A stretch of DNA of 64,000 nt from CAZVJA01 sp964626885 (GTDB lineage Bacteria > Planctomycetota > Planctomycetia > Planctomycetales > Planctomycetaceae): positions 18,956 through 82,955 of the forward strand of contig CAZVJA010000002.1 in assembly GCA_964626885.1 (NCBI GenBank), in the 5' to 3' direction. The position numbers and the translations under genes were made by a program. This document shows, piece by piece, positions 52,932 through 62,900 of the stretch. The stretch's first letter is position 1, and each line of letters begins with the position of its first letter. The notes beneath the pieces were generated by a model. The model was given only the letters and a program-made list of their open reading frames with translations. It was not told the DNA's origin and made no database searches.

Positions 52932-53492
52932 ATGGACGGGATGGAGTGGCAAAGCTGGCTGATTCAGAACTGGCACGTCAAGCTCGTGTGCGTGCTGCTG
53001 ATCTGGGCGGCTTACATCGACGGCAAGGAACTGCGGGTCCCAAATTGGCTGACATACCCGATGGTTTTTTCCGGGTTGATCTTCAACGCCTGGATCGGCG
53101 GTATGTCCGGTTTTGGCGAGGGAATGATCGGGATGATTGTCGGCTTGGCCTGCCTGCTTCCGCTGTATAGCGTCGGCGGAATGGGGGCGGGCGATGTGAA
53201 GCTGATGGCCGGTGTCGGAGCATGGCTGGGGGCCGGAATCACCTTCTACGCGTTCTGCGTCTCGACGGTGGTCGGTGCCGTGATGGCCGTGCTCATGGTT
53301 CTGTATCGTAAGGCGTTCGTAAAACACTACGCGCAATTGCTTACGATCCTCAACGAGTGGATGACCATTCGGAGCCCCAAAGAGCTCTCACGAATCGCTG
53401 CGGAGCGCAAACCCAGCATGTTCCTGCTGCCGTATGGCATTCCAATTTGCATTGGCTCGATTGGCTATTTCCTCTACGCGGGACTCGTTTGA
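52932..53492 (+). CDS. cpaA: CpaA/TadV-type prepilin peptidase (A24 family)
   Basis: 186 aa, ATG preceded by GAAAGG. Aspartyl prepilin peptidase: first catalytic Asp in WAAYIDGKELRVPNWLTYP, second in GGMGAGDVKLMAGV. Seven or so hydrophobic helices. Lacks the N-terminal methylase cysteine domain of PilD, as usual for the short TadV/CpaA form. Cleaves the Flp pilin leader. Followed by 348 bp without a gene before cpaB. Confidence 0.93.
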   Translation: MDGMEWQSWLIQNWHVKLVCVLLIWAAYIDGKELRVPNWLTYPMVFSGLIFNAWIGGMSGFGEGMIGMIVGLACLLPLYSVGGMGAGDVKLMAGVGAWLGAGITFYAFCVSTVVGAVMAVLMVLYRKAFVKHYAQLLTILNEWMTIRSPKELSRIAAERKPSMFLLPYGIPICIGSIGYFLYAGLV

Positions 53493-53840
53493 AAATCCGC
53501 GTGGATTGTTTTGGAACAGTAATGTGCGTTGCTACCAGGGCCATAAAGGATGTTTGGATAACAACTTGTGCCGATTGAAGTGAGGAGAACCTCATTGGGA
53601 ACCTGATTGTGCGGAGTGGCCTCAGTCGGAGACAAGGCCATGTCGGCACAAGGGTTCCATCACCGGAATAACCACGACGATCATTCCAGACGCTACGGAC
53701 GTTAAAGGCTGAAGCCTTTGCCACACCGTTGCCGATGTAAAGATTGATAAGGTTGGGTCGCTCCCAAAGCGCCCGGCCTCTGGTTTGTTCCGGTTGAGGC
53801 ACTTCTCCGATAACCGGCCGACAAACCAGGGGATCTTGCG
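53493..53840. other. Gap between cpaA and cpaB, possible leader peptide
   Basis: 348 bases with two hairpins: TGAGG-AGAA-CCTCA near 53581-53594 and AAAGGC-TGAA-GCCTTT (53704-53719). A 21-codon frame (53640-53705: starts MSAQGFHHRNNHDDHSRRYGR) with GAGACAAGG upstream could be a leader peptide. No other gene seen. Confidence 0.4.
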
Positions 53841-54893
53841 ATGAAGATGAAGTCACTCGTTTTGATGGCGGTTGCCGCCGGCTGCGGCCTGGTGGCGATG
53901 GTGGGAATGCAGCAGGTTCTGTCGGGAGACAGAAACAAGGAACGCAAGGAAGTTGGCAAGGTTCTCGTGGCGCTGACTGACATCGCGCCAGGGCATCCGC
54001 TCAACGAAACCAACACGACCTTCCGCGAATGGCCTGTCGAGAACATTCCGGTTGGGGCAGTAACCACGAAGGAGCAATACGAAGAGCGCTCGCTGCGAGT
54101 CGGCGCGGTTCCCAACGAGGTGATCATGCAGGCCAAGCTGGGAAACAAGGGGGAGATCGGCGTGTCGGCAGCCATTCCCGAGGGAATGCGTGTCGCGACC
54201 GTGCAGGTCAATACCACGAAGACTCATAGCGGATCGATCATGCCCGGTGATCGAGTGGACGTAGTGGTGACATACAAAGTGAAGGCAGCCGGGTTCGGAA
54301 TGATCACCAAAGCCAAGACCGTACTAGAGTACATTGAGGTGTTCGCAACCGACAACATCCGCGTCGGATCGACGGTGGCGGAGAAGGCGGGCGAAAACCA
54401 GGAAATCAACGCGAAAAACATTTCATTGCTGGTGACGCCAGATCAATACAACCTATTGATGCTGGCCGAGACGAAAGGAACTCTGACTTTGGCGCTGCGA
54501 AGCGCCGGTGACGAAACCATCGCCGATGCGAAAGCTATCGACGAAATGATCTTCGATGACGCGGCTGCAAGCCACGGCACAGCGGAGCCTTCGGAAAATT
54601 CCGGGGCTGCGGAAGAAGGGAAGCAAGCAGGCTCGGGCGACGTTCGCAAATTCCTTGATAAAGAGGAATCGAAGAATGAAGCGAAAACCGCAGACACCAA
54701 GATCAAGAAGGAAGAAGTGAAACCGGTCCCGACCTGGACGATCCGGGTCTACGACGGAAAAGAGTTGCGGGAAGAGAAAGTGGAATTGCCGCAGGAACCT
54801 GCCTCAGAATCTACTTCTGATGCGAGTACCGGCGGCGCGAGAGAGAAGTCCTGGAAGAGCTGGTTCAACCACGCTGTTTCCGGGGGGGCGTAA
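53841..54893 (+). CDS. cpaB: Flp pilus assembly protein CpaB/RcpC
   Basis: 350 aa. Signal/anchor helix (LMAVAAGCGLVAMVGM), then the SAF domain VLVALTDIAPGHPLNETNTTFREWPVENIPVGAV and the RcpC domain MRVATVQVNTTKTHSGSIMPGDRVDVVVTY...TVLEYIEVFATDN. Compared with the usual ~270-300 aa there is an extended C-terminal tail (about 230-350) that is Glu/Ala/Lys-rich with no structure visible. Periplasmic component of the Tad secretin complex. Confidence 0.92.
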   Translation: MKMKSLVLMAVAAGCGLVAMVGMQQVLSGDRNKERKEVGKVLVALTDIAPGHPLNETNTTFREWPVENIPVGAVTTKEQYEERSLRVGAVPNEVIMQAKLGNKGEIGVSAAIPEGMRVATVQVNTTKTHSGSIMPGDRVDVVVTYKVKAAGFGMITKAKTVLEYIEVFATDNIRVGSTVAEKAGENQEINAKNISLLVTPDQYNLLMLAETKGTLTLALRSAGDETIADAKAIDEMIFDDAAASHGTAEPSENSGAAEEGKQAGSGDVRKFLDKEESKNEAKTADTKIKKEEVKPVPTWTIRVYDGKELREEKVELPQEPASESTSDASTGGAREKSWKSWFNHAVSGGA

Positions 54894-54930
54894 CGGACTG
54901 CGAAACATCGAACAGCCATGACAAATACCT

Positions 54931-54971
54931 TTTCTCGTGGGCCGGCCCGTGGGCCGGCCGGCCGATGAGAA
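54931..54971 (+). other. Long GC-rich hairpin between cpaB and cpaC
   Basis: TTCTC (54932-54936) pairs with GAGAA (54967-54971), followed inward by GGGCCGGCC (54939-54947) and GGCCGGCC (54956-54963), with few mismatches: about 15 paired bases and an eight-base loop. The pattern repeats GGGCCGGCC. No U tract follows, so it may regulate or protect the mRNA rather than terminate it. Confidence 0.55.
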
Positions 54972-55011
54972 GGGCATTTGATTCCGCTGTTCGAGCTATT
55001 GAGGTGCATGG

Positions 55012-56745
55012 ATGCATATGCTCAAAAACCAGTGGCGATTGGCTGTTCTGGCGTTGATCGTAACTTGTGCGGCCTACCCGGGTGCGTTGCCGGCTCAAGA
55101 TGCAGCGGCTGCTCCAGTGAATAACGATCCGGTCTATCAAGTCACAGCGCCTCAAGGCGATCTCAAGATCGTCGAGAAGTTCGCCAAGATCATTGAGATG
55201 CCGACGCGGATCACGACGGTCTTCGGATTTGATCCGGAGGTGATCAACGTCACCAAGGTCGAATACAAGCCGAATCAAATCCGCGTGCATGCCGTCATGC
55301 CCGGTGTAACGTCGTTGGTGCTCGTTGATGAGAAGAACGCGACATACACCATCGAGGTCTTCGTGACCGGCGATGTGCGGCACTTGCAGGCCTATATTAA
55401 CCGCCTGTTCCCCAATGCTTCGGTGACGGCGGTCGCGGTCCGAGACAGCGTTGTGCTACGCGGCTGGGTCACTCGCCCGGAGCACATCACCCGTCTGGTG
55501 GAAATCGCCGAGCAGTTCTATCCCAAAGTACTCAACCAGATGGAAGTCGGCGGAGTCCAGACAATCGGCCTGAAGGTGAAGGTCGTTGAAGTCCAGCGGT
55601 CAATGATTCGAAAATTCGGCTTCAACTTTTTGTATCAAAATGATCAAGACTTCATCGCAAGCGTCCCGGGAGCAGTGGCGCCTTTAGCGGGACTTTCGAG
55701 TCCATTGGCAGCGAAAACGACAGCGAACGTTGTCGGCGGTATTGTCCGAGACGACCAGAGCTTTAACGCATTCCTCGAAGCGCTCAAGGAAGAATCGCTG
55801 CTAAAAATCCTCGCGGAACCGACGCTGATCACCACCAACGGTCGCCCTGCGAACATGCTGGCCGGCGGTGAATTCCCGATTTTGGTGCCGCAGAGTTTGG
55901 GAACAACCACCATCGAATGGCGTGAATTCGGTGTGCGATTGCAGGCGGTGCCCATTTTAATCGGTGGTGGCCGCGTCCGGTTGAATCTGCAGCCCGAGGT
56001 GAGCGATCGCGATTTCTCAAACGCGGTCCAGACAAATGGCGTTACCGTTCCCGGTTTGACAACCCGACGAGTCAACACCGAAGTCGAAATGCGGTTCGGC
56101 GAAACGTTCATGCTTGCCGGCTTGATTTCCATCCGGAACACCGCCGAAACCCACAAAACCCCATTCCTGGGCGAACTGCCGTGGATCGGCGCCGCCTTCC
56201 GACGTGTGCGGTATGACGAATCGGAAACGGAAGTTGTCATCATGGTCACGCCGGAACTCGTCGCTCCGATGGCGCAGAATCAGGTGCCGCCGGGCGGTCC
56301 TGGGCAATTCACCGACGTGCCGACCGATCGCGAATTGTATAAGTCTGGCTTCATCGAAGTTCCGAAATACGGAGACTGGTGTGAAGGATGCGAAGACGGG
56401 ACGATGCAAATGATGGCCACGCCGCCAATGGCTGACCCGAATTATGCACCCGCTCCTGCTCCCGCGAATGGAACGTCATCCCAGGCTATTCCGCCTGCAC
56501 CGGGTCTTGAAGGAGAAACTTCCGCTGGGGCGCACCGTCGAAATGCCGGACTGAGCTTAACCGGTGCAGGTAGTCAGCCGTCTCGGGTTGTACGATTGGA
56601 TGTGCAGGAATCGAAAGCATCACCGGCCGGAGCGGAGACGGCACATGCTGCCGAGAACTCGCCGGAGCCGTCTGGCCCAGCCAAGCGGCGCATCTCGAAA
56701 GCAGGCCTGATTGAACCTACTTCGGGAACCGTCGGTCCGCGATAA
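55012..56745 (+). CDS. cpaC: Tad outer-membrane secretin CpaC/RcpA
   Basis: 577 aa, ATG 55012. Signal peptide (LAVLALIVTCAAYPGALPA). Pilus-assembly N-terminal domain, then a BON domain (RHLQAYINRLFPNASVTAVAVRDSVVLRGWVTRPEHITRLVEIAEQFYPKVLNQM). Secretin domain: VKVVEVQRSMIRKFGFNF, LAEPTLITTNGRPANMLAGGEFPILVPQSLGTT, RLNLQPEVSDRDF, MLAGLISIRN and FLGELPWIGAAFRRVRYDESETEVVIMVTPELVAPM. The last ~150 residues are low complexity (Pro/Ala/Glu) and longer than in typical secretins. Forms the outer-membrane pore for Flp. Confidence 0.93.
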   Translation: MHMLKNQWRLAVLALIVTCAAYPGALPAQDAAAAPVNNDPVYQVTAPQGDLKIVEKFAKIIEMPTRITTVFGFDPEVINVTKVEYKPNQIRVHAVMPGVTSLVLVDEKNATYTIEVFVTGDVRHLQAYINRLFPNASVTAVAVRDSVVLRGWVTRPEHITRLVEIAEQFYPKVLNQMEVGGVQTIGLKVKVVEVQRSMIRKFGFNFLYQNDQDFIASVPGAVAPLAGLSSPLAAKTTANVVGGIVRDDQSFNAFLEALKEESLLKILAEPTLITTNGRPANMLAGGEFPILVPQSLGTTTIEWREFGVRLQAVPILIGGGRVRLNLQPEVSDRDFSNAVQTNGVTVPGLTTRRVNTEVEMRFGETFMLAGLISIRNTAETHKTPFLGELPWIGAAFRRVRYDESETEVVIMVTPELVAPMAQNQVPPGGPGQFTDVPTDRELYKSGFIEVPKYGDWCEGCEDGTMQMMATPPMADPNYAPAPAPANGTSSQAIPPAPGLEGETSAGAHRRNAGLSLTGAGSQPSRVVRLDVQESKASPAGAETAHAAENSPEPSGPAKRRISKAGLIEPTSGTVGPR

Positions 56746-56873
56746 GGCCGAAAGGACGTCACCCAGTGCTTGCGGAGATGGAAGGAATCAACTGCCCCGC
56801 AAGCACGACGGATTTTTGTAGAACAATTTGAGAGAAAGATTCCGAAGAGCAACCATCCAAGAGTAAATGACCG

Positions 56874-58085
56874 ATGAGAAGTGTTTCCAGGTTAGCCATC
56901 GTCGATCCTAACGATGCCTCGCGGTACGGCCTGAAGAACCTGCTGCTTGGTATCGATATGGTCTGGCTCGAGGCCGAATGCTCACGTTACGAGTTCTTCA
57001 CGGACGTCGTGACGCAAACGCAGCCGGATATCGCGCTGATCTCCATCGATTCCGATCCAGTTCAGGGGTTGGCACTGGTAGCACGCGTCAGCCAGGAACT
57101 TCCCACCTGCAATGTGCTCGTCGCGAGCAGTTCGCAAGAGGGGAGCCTGATCCTGCAGGCGATGCGCAACGGTGCCAAGGAGTTCCTCAATTTTCCCTTG
57201 CGACTCGACGATTTTCTGGCAGCCCTGGACCGCATCAACCAGGCACGCGGAGCGAAAGATGCCGACGGGGAAGTGCGGACCAGTCAGGTCTTCACCATCG
57301 CTGGCGCGGCGGGGGGAATCGGCTGCACATCACTGGCGATCAATCTGGGATGTATACTTGCGCAGAACCCCAAGAACAGCGTCGCCATCATGGATCTCGA
57401 CTTAGCGCTCGGCGACGCCGACGTTTGGCTCGATATCATTCCCGACTACACCATTCAAGATGTGGCCGAGAACATTACCCGCCTCGATTACTCATTGCTG
57501 AAACGATCACTGACGAAGCATGACTGTGGGGCTTTTCTGCTCCCTCGGCCCGTACAAATGGGTGAAGCGACGGCAATTACTCCCGATGAGCTTCGCCGCG
57601 TCGTCGCGCTTCTCAAGGCAACGTTCACTCATCTGATTATCGACGTCAGCAAGAATTTCGGCCCATTGGATCTGGCCGCAATGAATGCCTCGAACACAGT
57701 ATTGCTGGTAACGCAGCTTGATCTCCCTTGTCTGCGGAATATCGTGCGGCTGATGCAGTTCATCGATACCATCGACGGGCTACCAGAAAAGATCAAGGTG
57801 ATCGTGAATCGCCTGGGGCTGGAAGAAACACAAATCAGCCTGAGTAAAGCGGTAGAAACCATCGGCCGTGACATCTTCTGGCAGATCCCGAACGAATACG
57901 CCACGATGGTGGAATCGAGAAACAATGGAATTCCGCTCATCAGCCAGGCACCGAAATCGAAACTCACCCGGTCGCTGCAGCAACTGGCGCAGAGCATCGA
58001 TAAATCGATCGGAGCTGCCGGCGAAGAGTCTGACTCGAAAAAGGGAAAGGGGCTCTTTCGGCTCTTCAGCGGACCGGCAAAATAA
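56874..58085 (+). CDS. cpaE: Pilus localisation/assembly ATPase-like CpaE (TadZ)
   Basis: 403 aa. N-terminal receiver-like domain (LAIVDPNDASRYGLKNLLLGIDMVW...QEGSLILQAMRNGAKEFLNFPLRLDDFLAAL), then a MinD/ParA-like domain. Its deviant Walker A reads GAAGGIGCTSLAINLG (about 144-158) in place of (K)GGxG(K/T)(T/S): both the signature Lys and the P-loop Lys are missing. Other motifs: VAIMDLDLALGDADVWLDI, HLIIDVSKNFGPLDLAAMNASNTVLLVTQLDLPCLRNI. The final residues are Lys/Gly-rich. CpaE polarises the Tad pilus; without the Lys residues ATP binding may be weak, as seen in atypical TadZ proteins. Terminators follow. Confidence 0.9.
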   Translation: MRSVSRLAIVDPNDASRYGLKNLLLGIDMVWLEAECSRYEFFTDVVTQTQPDIALISIDSDPVQGLALVARVSQELPTCNVLVASSSQEGSLILQAMRNGAKEFLNFPLRLDDFLAALDRINQARGAKDADGEVRTSQVFTIAGAAGGIGCTSLAINLGCILAQNPKNSVAIMDLDLALGDADVWLDIIPDYTIQDVAENITRLDYSLLKRSLTKHDCGAFLLPRPVQMGEATAITPDELRRVVALLKATFTHLIIDVSKNFGPLDLAAMNASNTVLLVTQLDLPCLRNIVRLMQFIDTIDGLPEKIKVIVNRLGLEETQISLSKAVETIGRDIFWQIPNEYATMVESRNNGIPLISQAPKSKLTRSLQQLAQSIDKSIGAAGEESDSKKGKGLFRLFSGPAK

Positions 58086-58100
58086 CGCGGTCCTTATATT

Positions 58101-58160
58101 GATTTCCTCACGGCGTGAGGAATCGAAATGAAACGCACACAGGCCCTGTCACGGGCCTGT
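58101..58160. terminator. Two hairpins after cpaE, convergent with birA
   Basis: First: GATTTCCTCAC / GTGAGGAATC (58101-58124, one bulge). Second: ACAGGCCC (58139-58146) / GGGCCTGT (58153-58160), then TTCTGTT. The second is a good plus-strand rho-independent terminator; the pair lies between the cpaE and birA stops. Confidence 0.82.
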
Positions 58161-58180
58161 TTCTGTTCCCGGCGCCGATC

Positions 58181-58969
58181 TTAGTCGAATCGGACCACCA
58201 CGCCGCTCGAAAAACGCCGCATTCCACTCGGCGTCTGTAACAACAGTCCCCCCTCGTCGTCGACGCCGTGACAATCGCCGAGCACCTCTTCGGCCCCGAC
58301 GCGCAGTAGCACGGTACGTCCCGTCAACAAGCTAAACGTGCGCCATCGTTCCACGAGCCTTCTACCGTCGACAGCCAGCATCGCGAGGCTCGTATCGAGA
58401 TGTTCCAGCACTTTCAGGAGTAACTCCGTCCGATCATGCCGCATTCCAGCCGCATCAATCAGTGAGGTCGCGGTTCGGGTTAATTCCTCGGGTGCCATGG
58501 AGAGCGAGTTATTGACGTTGATGCCGATACCGATCACCATCTGGCCGGTTCGCGCCCCCGGAACCTCCACCAACAGGCCGCTCATCTTGCGGTCGTTAAG
58601 AAAAACGTCATTGGGCCATTTTAACTTGGGAGAAGCCGCCGGAACTGTTTCCATCAATGCGTCACAAACAGCAAGTCCGGTCGCCAGAGAAACCAGCGGC
58701 CAACGCTCCGCCGCCAAACCATGTGCAACCACGTCGATAATGACTGAGAACGTCAGCGCTCCGTCCGCCGACCACCACGCATTACTACCGCGACCGCGGC
58801 CTGCGGTCTGCTTGTCCGCAAGTACGAGAAAGGGAGTATCAACACTTTCGCCGGCAATCAACTCGATTGCGCGGTCGTTGGTCGAACCGAGAACATCGTG
58901 GTATTCGATTCCGCGAACAAAGCTGTCTCGCCGCAAGCGAACCAAATCCCACGCGGATTCATCGATCAT
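58181..58969 (-). CDS. birA: Biotin--[acetyl-CoA-carboxylase] ligase
   Basis: 262 aa, ATG start. Class I biotin protein ligase without the N-terminal DNA-binding domain. Motifs: DKQTAGRGRGSNAWWSADGALTFSV (biotinyl-AMP site), KLKWPNDVFLNDRKMSGLLVE, IGIGINVNNS, and the C-terminal SH3-like part. Attaches biotin to BCCP. Adjacent to nifJ in the same direction, after the DHOD-like gene (6 bp). Confidence 0.92.
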   Translation of the reverse strand: MIDESAWDLVRLRRDSFVRGIEYHDVLGSTNDRAIELIAGESVDTPFLVLADKQTAGRGRGSNAWWSADGALTFSVIIDVVAHGLAAERWPLVSLATGLAVCDALMETVPAASPKLKWPNDVFLNDRKMSGLLVEVPGARTGQMVIGIGINVNNSLSMAPEELTRTATSLIDAAGMRHDRTELLLKVLEHLDTSLAMLAVDGRRLVERWRTFSLLTGRTVLLRVGAEEVLGDCHGVDDEGGLLLQTPSGMRRFSSGVVVRFD

Positions 58970-58975
58970 GAGGAA

Positions 58976-59983
58976 TTACACTTCCGGACCGGTGTAAGAG
59001 ATCAATGCCTTCATATAATTTGAACGCTCGAACGCAGAGGGATCTGGCGAGTTGATTTGACTCATGCTCCCTTTCATCTGCTCGACGGAGCTGTATTCGA
59101 ACTCCGTCAACCAGTTGTTGAGTTCCGTCAACACGCCACGTACATGACTCGGCCCTCGCTGCAACAGGGCGGAGGCCATCATGGTCACGTCAGCCCCCAC
59201 GAGCAACGCCTTTAACACGTCTCGCGCCGAATGCACGCCGCTTGTAACCGCCAGCGACGCTCGAATTCGCCCGCGGAGAATCGCTGTCCAGCGGAGCGGC
59301 AAGCGAAGCTCGTGCGGCGTGCTGAGGACCAGATCGGGAGTGACCGTGAGCGATTCGGGATCGAGATCGGGCTGCAGGTAGCGATTGAACAGCACTAACC
59401 CGTTCGCACCCGCCTCGACCATCTTCTTTGCCATGTGCGGCAACGAACTGAAGTACGGGCCGATCTTCACCGCCAGCGGCAACGAAACGGCCGCACGAAC
59501 GGCGGCAATCAGATCAAGATATTGCGACTCGACTTGCACTCCCTCGGTATCGGGATCAGTCGGCACGAAGTAGACGTTCAACTCAAGGGCATCCGCCCCG
59601 GCCTGTTCCATCTGCCGGGCGAATCGCTCCCATCCCCCTTTCGACGATCCATTCAGACTCGCGATGATCGGAATGGAAACCGCCTTTTTCGCGTAGTCGA
59701 TCAATTCGAGATAACGTTCCGGGCCCGTGTTGTAGTCGTCCAACTCGGGGAAATAATCGAGCGCTTCCGCAAAACTTTCCGTGCCGAAGGCGTGCAGCTT
59801 GTGCGCTTCCAGCTCGTCATGCTCGATCTGCTCTTGAAACAACGAGGGGAGCACCGCTGCCGCGGCACCGGCATCTTCCAGCCGCTTGAGCACATCTAGC
59901 CGCTCGGAGAGGGGCGAGGCGGAGACCACGACGGGGTTCTTCAATTTAAGCCCCAAATATGTTGTTCCGAGATCCACGCTCAT
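58976..59983 (-). CDS. Dihydroorotate dehydrogenase-like FMN oxidoreductase
   Basis: 335 aa. DHOD family TIM barrel: DLGTTYLGLKLKNPVVVSASPLSERLD, IPIIASLNGSSKGGWERFARQMEQAGADALELNVYF, PLAVKIGPYFSSLPHMAKKMVEAGANGLVLFNR, ASLAVTSGVHSARDVLKALLVGADVTMMASALL. It lacks the DHOD Cys/Ser-base loop of type 1A enzymes, and close relatives next to nifJ are annotated dihydroorotate dehydrogenase-like. It is unlikely to be the pyrimidine enzyme. Start codon overlaps the nifJ stop by four bases (ATGA). Confidence 0.85.
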   Translation of the reverse strand: MSVDLGTTYLGLKLKNPVVVSASPLSERLDVLKRLEDAGAAAAVLPSLFQEQIEHDELEAHKLHAFGTESFAEALDYFPELDDYNTGPERYLELIDYAKKAVSIPIIASLNGSSKGGWERFARQMEQAGADALELNVYFVPTDPDTEGVQVESQYLDLIAAVRAAVSLPLAVKIGPYFSSLPHMAKKMVEAGANGLVLFNRYLQPDLDPESLTVTPDLVLSTPHELRLPLRWTAILRGRIRASLAVTSGVHSARDVLKALLVGADVTMMASALLQRGPSHVRGVLTELNNWLTEFEYSSVEQMKGSMSQINSPDPSAFERSNYMKALISYTGPEV

Positions 59984-62900
59984 GAGTGGGCCTGCTCTTT
60001 CACTTCGGCGGAGCGTTCGACTCCCGCCATTTGTTCATAAAAATGCCAACGATTGTCGATGTCCTTCTGCGCCTGGTTGAGCAAATGCTCTGCATGCTGT
60101 GGATTCGATCGCACCAGCATCGCAAATCGTGCTTCTTCCATCGCGAACTTGCGGAAGGGCACCGTCGGCTTGCGGCTGTCGAGGCGAAACGGAAGTTCGC
60201 CGCCCCCCGCCGAACGGGGATCGTACCGATATAACGGCCAATAGCCGCTGTTGACCGCCAGCTTCTGATGAGTCATCGACGTCGACATATCGATGCCGTG
60301 CGCGATGCAATGGCTGTATGCGATGATCAGAGACGTTCCCGGGTACGATTCCGCTTCGTGCAGCACACGAATCGTCTGCATCGGCTGTGCGCCGAGGGCG
60401 ATTTGTGCAACATAGACGTTGCCGTAATCGACGGCGATCATCCCCAGATCCTTCTTTCCAATCTGTTTCCCGCCAGCCGCGAACTTCGCGACCGCGGCCC
60501 GGGGCGTCGACTTCGACGCCTGCCCGCCGGTATTCGAGTAAACCTCCGTATCCAACACGAGGATATTGACGTTCCGTCCGGACGCGAGCACGTGATCGAC
60601 GCCGCCGAAGCCAATGTCATACGCCCAACCGTCACCGCCAATGATCCAGACGCTCTTACGAACGAGAGCATCAGCGACCGAGAGTAATTCGGGCGAAAGC
60701 GGGTCATTAAGCTTGGGCAGTACCTTCTTCAACTCGGCAACGCGCTCGCGCTGTGACTCGATGCCCGCTTCGGTGCTCTGATCCGCTTCGAGCAGCCCTG
60801 AAACGAGCGCCGCGGGGAGTTTTTCATGGAGTCGCGTTAAGAGACTGCGGGCATACTCGTGCAACTGATCAACAGCCAACCGCATGCCAAGGCCGAATTC
60901 CGCGTTGTCCTCGAACAGTGAGTTCGCCCAGGCTGGGCCCCGTCCCGCTTCGTTTTTCGTCCAGGGAGTTGTCGGCAGGTTGCCGCCGTAAATCGACGAA
61001 CATCCGGTCGCGTTGGCCACCAGAATCCGATCGCCGAACAACTGCGTGAGGAGCTTGAGATAGGGCGTCTCGCCGCAGCCGGCACACGCTCCGGAGAATT
61101 CGAACAGCGGCTCGAGGAGTTGCGAACCTTTGACGGTTTCGGCATCGACGCGCTCACGGTCGATTTCGTCAATTTTGAGGAAGTGTTCAAACGCCGCACG
61201 TTCGCGTTCGAGATGCTCGTGCTTCGGCTCCATGTTAATCGCCTTGTGCTTGGCGACCTCTTTGCTCTTGGCGGGGCACACATCGACGCAGACACTGCAC
61301 CCCGTGCAGTCATCGGGCGCGACTTGAATCGTCATCCGCAACCCCGAGAGATCTTTGGCGGTCCATTCGCGCGAGAGGAACCCGTCCGGCGCACCGGCGA
61401 GACATTCCGGTTCGTAGGCCTTCATGCGGATGGCGGCATGCGGGCAGACGAGCGCACACAGCCCACACTGAATACAGATTTCGGGATCCCAGATCGGAAT
61501 CTCCGGAGCGATGCTTCGCTTTTCGTACCGTGCCGTCCCCGTTGGGAAAGTGCCGTCGACCGGAAGCGCGCTGACCGGAAGTAAGTCCCCGCGACCCGCC
61601 AGAATCATCGAAGTAACCCGCTTTACGAAATCGGGAACATGTTCGGGAATCGAGGTCATCGGACTTTCGGTCGCCGTCACTTTGGCGGGAACCCGCACTT
61701 CGTGCATCGCGGCCAGGGCGCCGTCGACTGCGGCGAAGTTCCGCTGCAGAACCGTCTCCCCCCTTTTGCCGTACGTCTTGCGGATCGCCTGCTTGATGTG
61801 CTCGATAGACTCTTCAGCCGGCAGAAATTTGGAGAGGGCAAAAAAGCAGGTTTGCAATACGGTGTTAATCCGTCCCGCCAGCCCCGCTTCCTGTGCAACC
61901 TTCAGGCCGTCGACCACGTAGAACTTCAGCCGCTTGTCGATAATTTGCCGCTGAACATTCGCCGGCAACTGGTCCCAGACCTCGTCCGGCCCGTAGGGAC
62001 TGTTGAGCAAAAACGTTCCCCCCGGCTCCGCAATCGACAGAATATCCATCTTTGCCAGGAACTGGAACTGGTGGCACGCGACGAAATTCGCCTGCTGAAT
62101 GAGGTACGACGACTCAATCTTGCGAGGGCTGAAGCGGAGATGCGAGACCGTCACCGAGCCCGCTTTCTTCGAGTCATAGACGAAGTACCCTTGCGCGTAC
62201 AACGGCGTATTCTCGCCGATAATTTTCACGGAGTTCTTGTTGGCTCCGACGGTACCGTCGCTGCCAAGGCCGTAAAATACCGCCCGCGTGACGTCGGCCG
62301 GCTCGGACCAATCCTCCGGGTTCCATTTCAGACTTAAGTGGGTGACGTCGTCGACGATCCCGATGGTGAAATGACGTTTCGGTGTTCGTTGCCGCAGCTC
62401 GTCGTAGACCGCTTTGACCATCTCCGGCGTGAATTCTTTCGACGATAACCCGTATCGGCCGCCGATGACGCGGGGCAGAGCGCCGTTCGGCTGATTGTCG
62501 TTGTCTTTCTTCACAACGCGACCAGCCCATGCTTCTGAGAGTGCCGTAACGACATCCTGGTACAACGGTTCGCCCATTGCTCCCGGCTCTTTAGTCCGAT
62601 CGAGCACGGCGATGCTTTGAGTACTAGCAGGGAGCACCGCCACAAACCTCTCCGGAACGAACGGCCGAAACAGCCGCACTTTCAGCAAGCCGACTTTCTC
62701 ACCGCGAGCAACGAGAGACTGAACCATTTCCTCAACCGCTCCGACTCCCGAACCCATCAGCACAATTACCCGCTCGGCATCGGTCGCGCCGACATATTCG
62801 TACAACCGATAGTTCCGACCAGTAAGACTACCGAAGCGTTTCATCTCGCGTTCGACGGTCTCCGGGACGGCGGAATAAAACCGGTTGCACGCTTCACGCG

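Noticed and set aside
54931..54971. Terminator between cpaB and cpaC
   Set aside because: The stem is strong but has no U tract and separates genes expected to be co-expressed; kept as a structural element instead.
61639..62337. 232-aa plus-strand frame opposite nifJ
   Set aside because: Arg/Val/Asp-rich shadow of the conserved NifJ reading frame.
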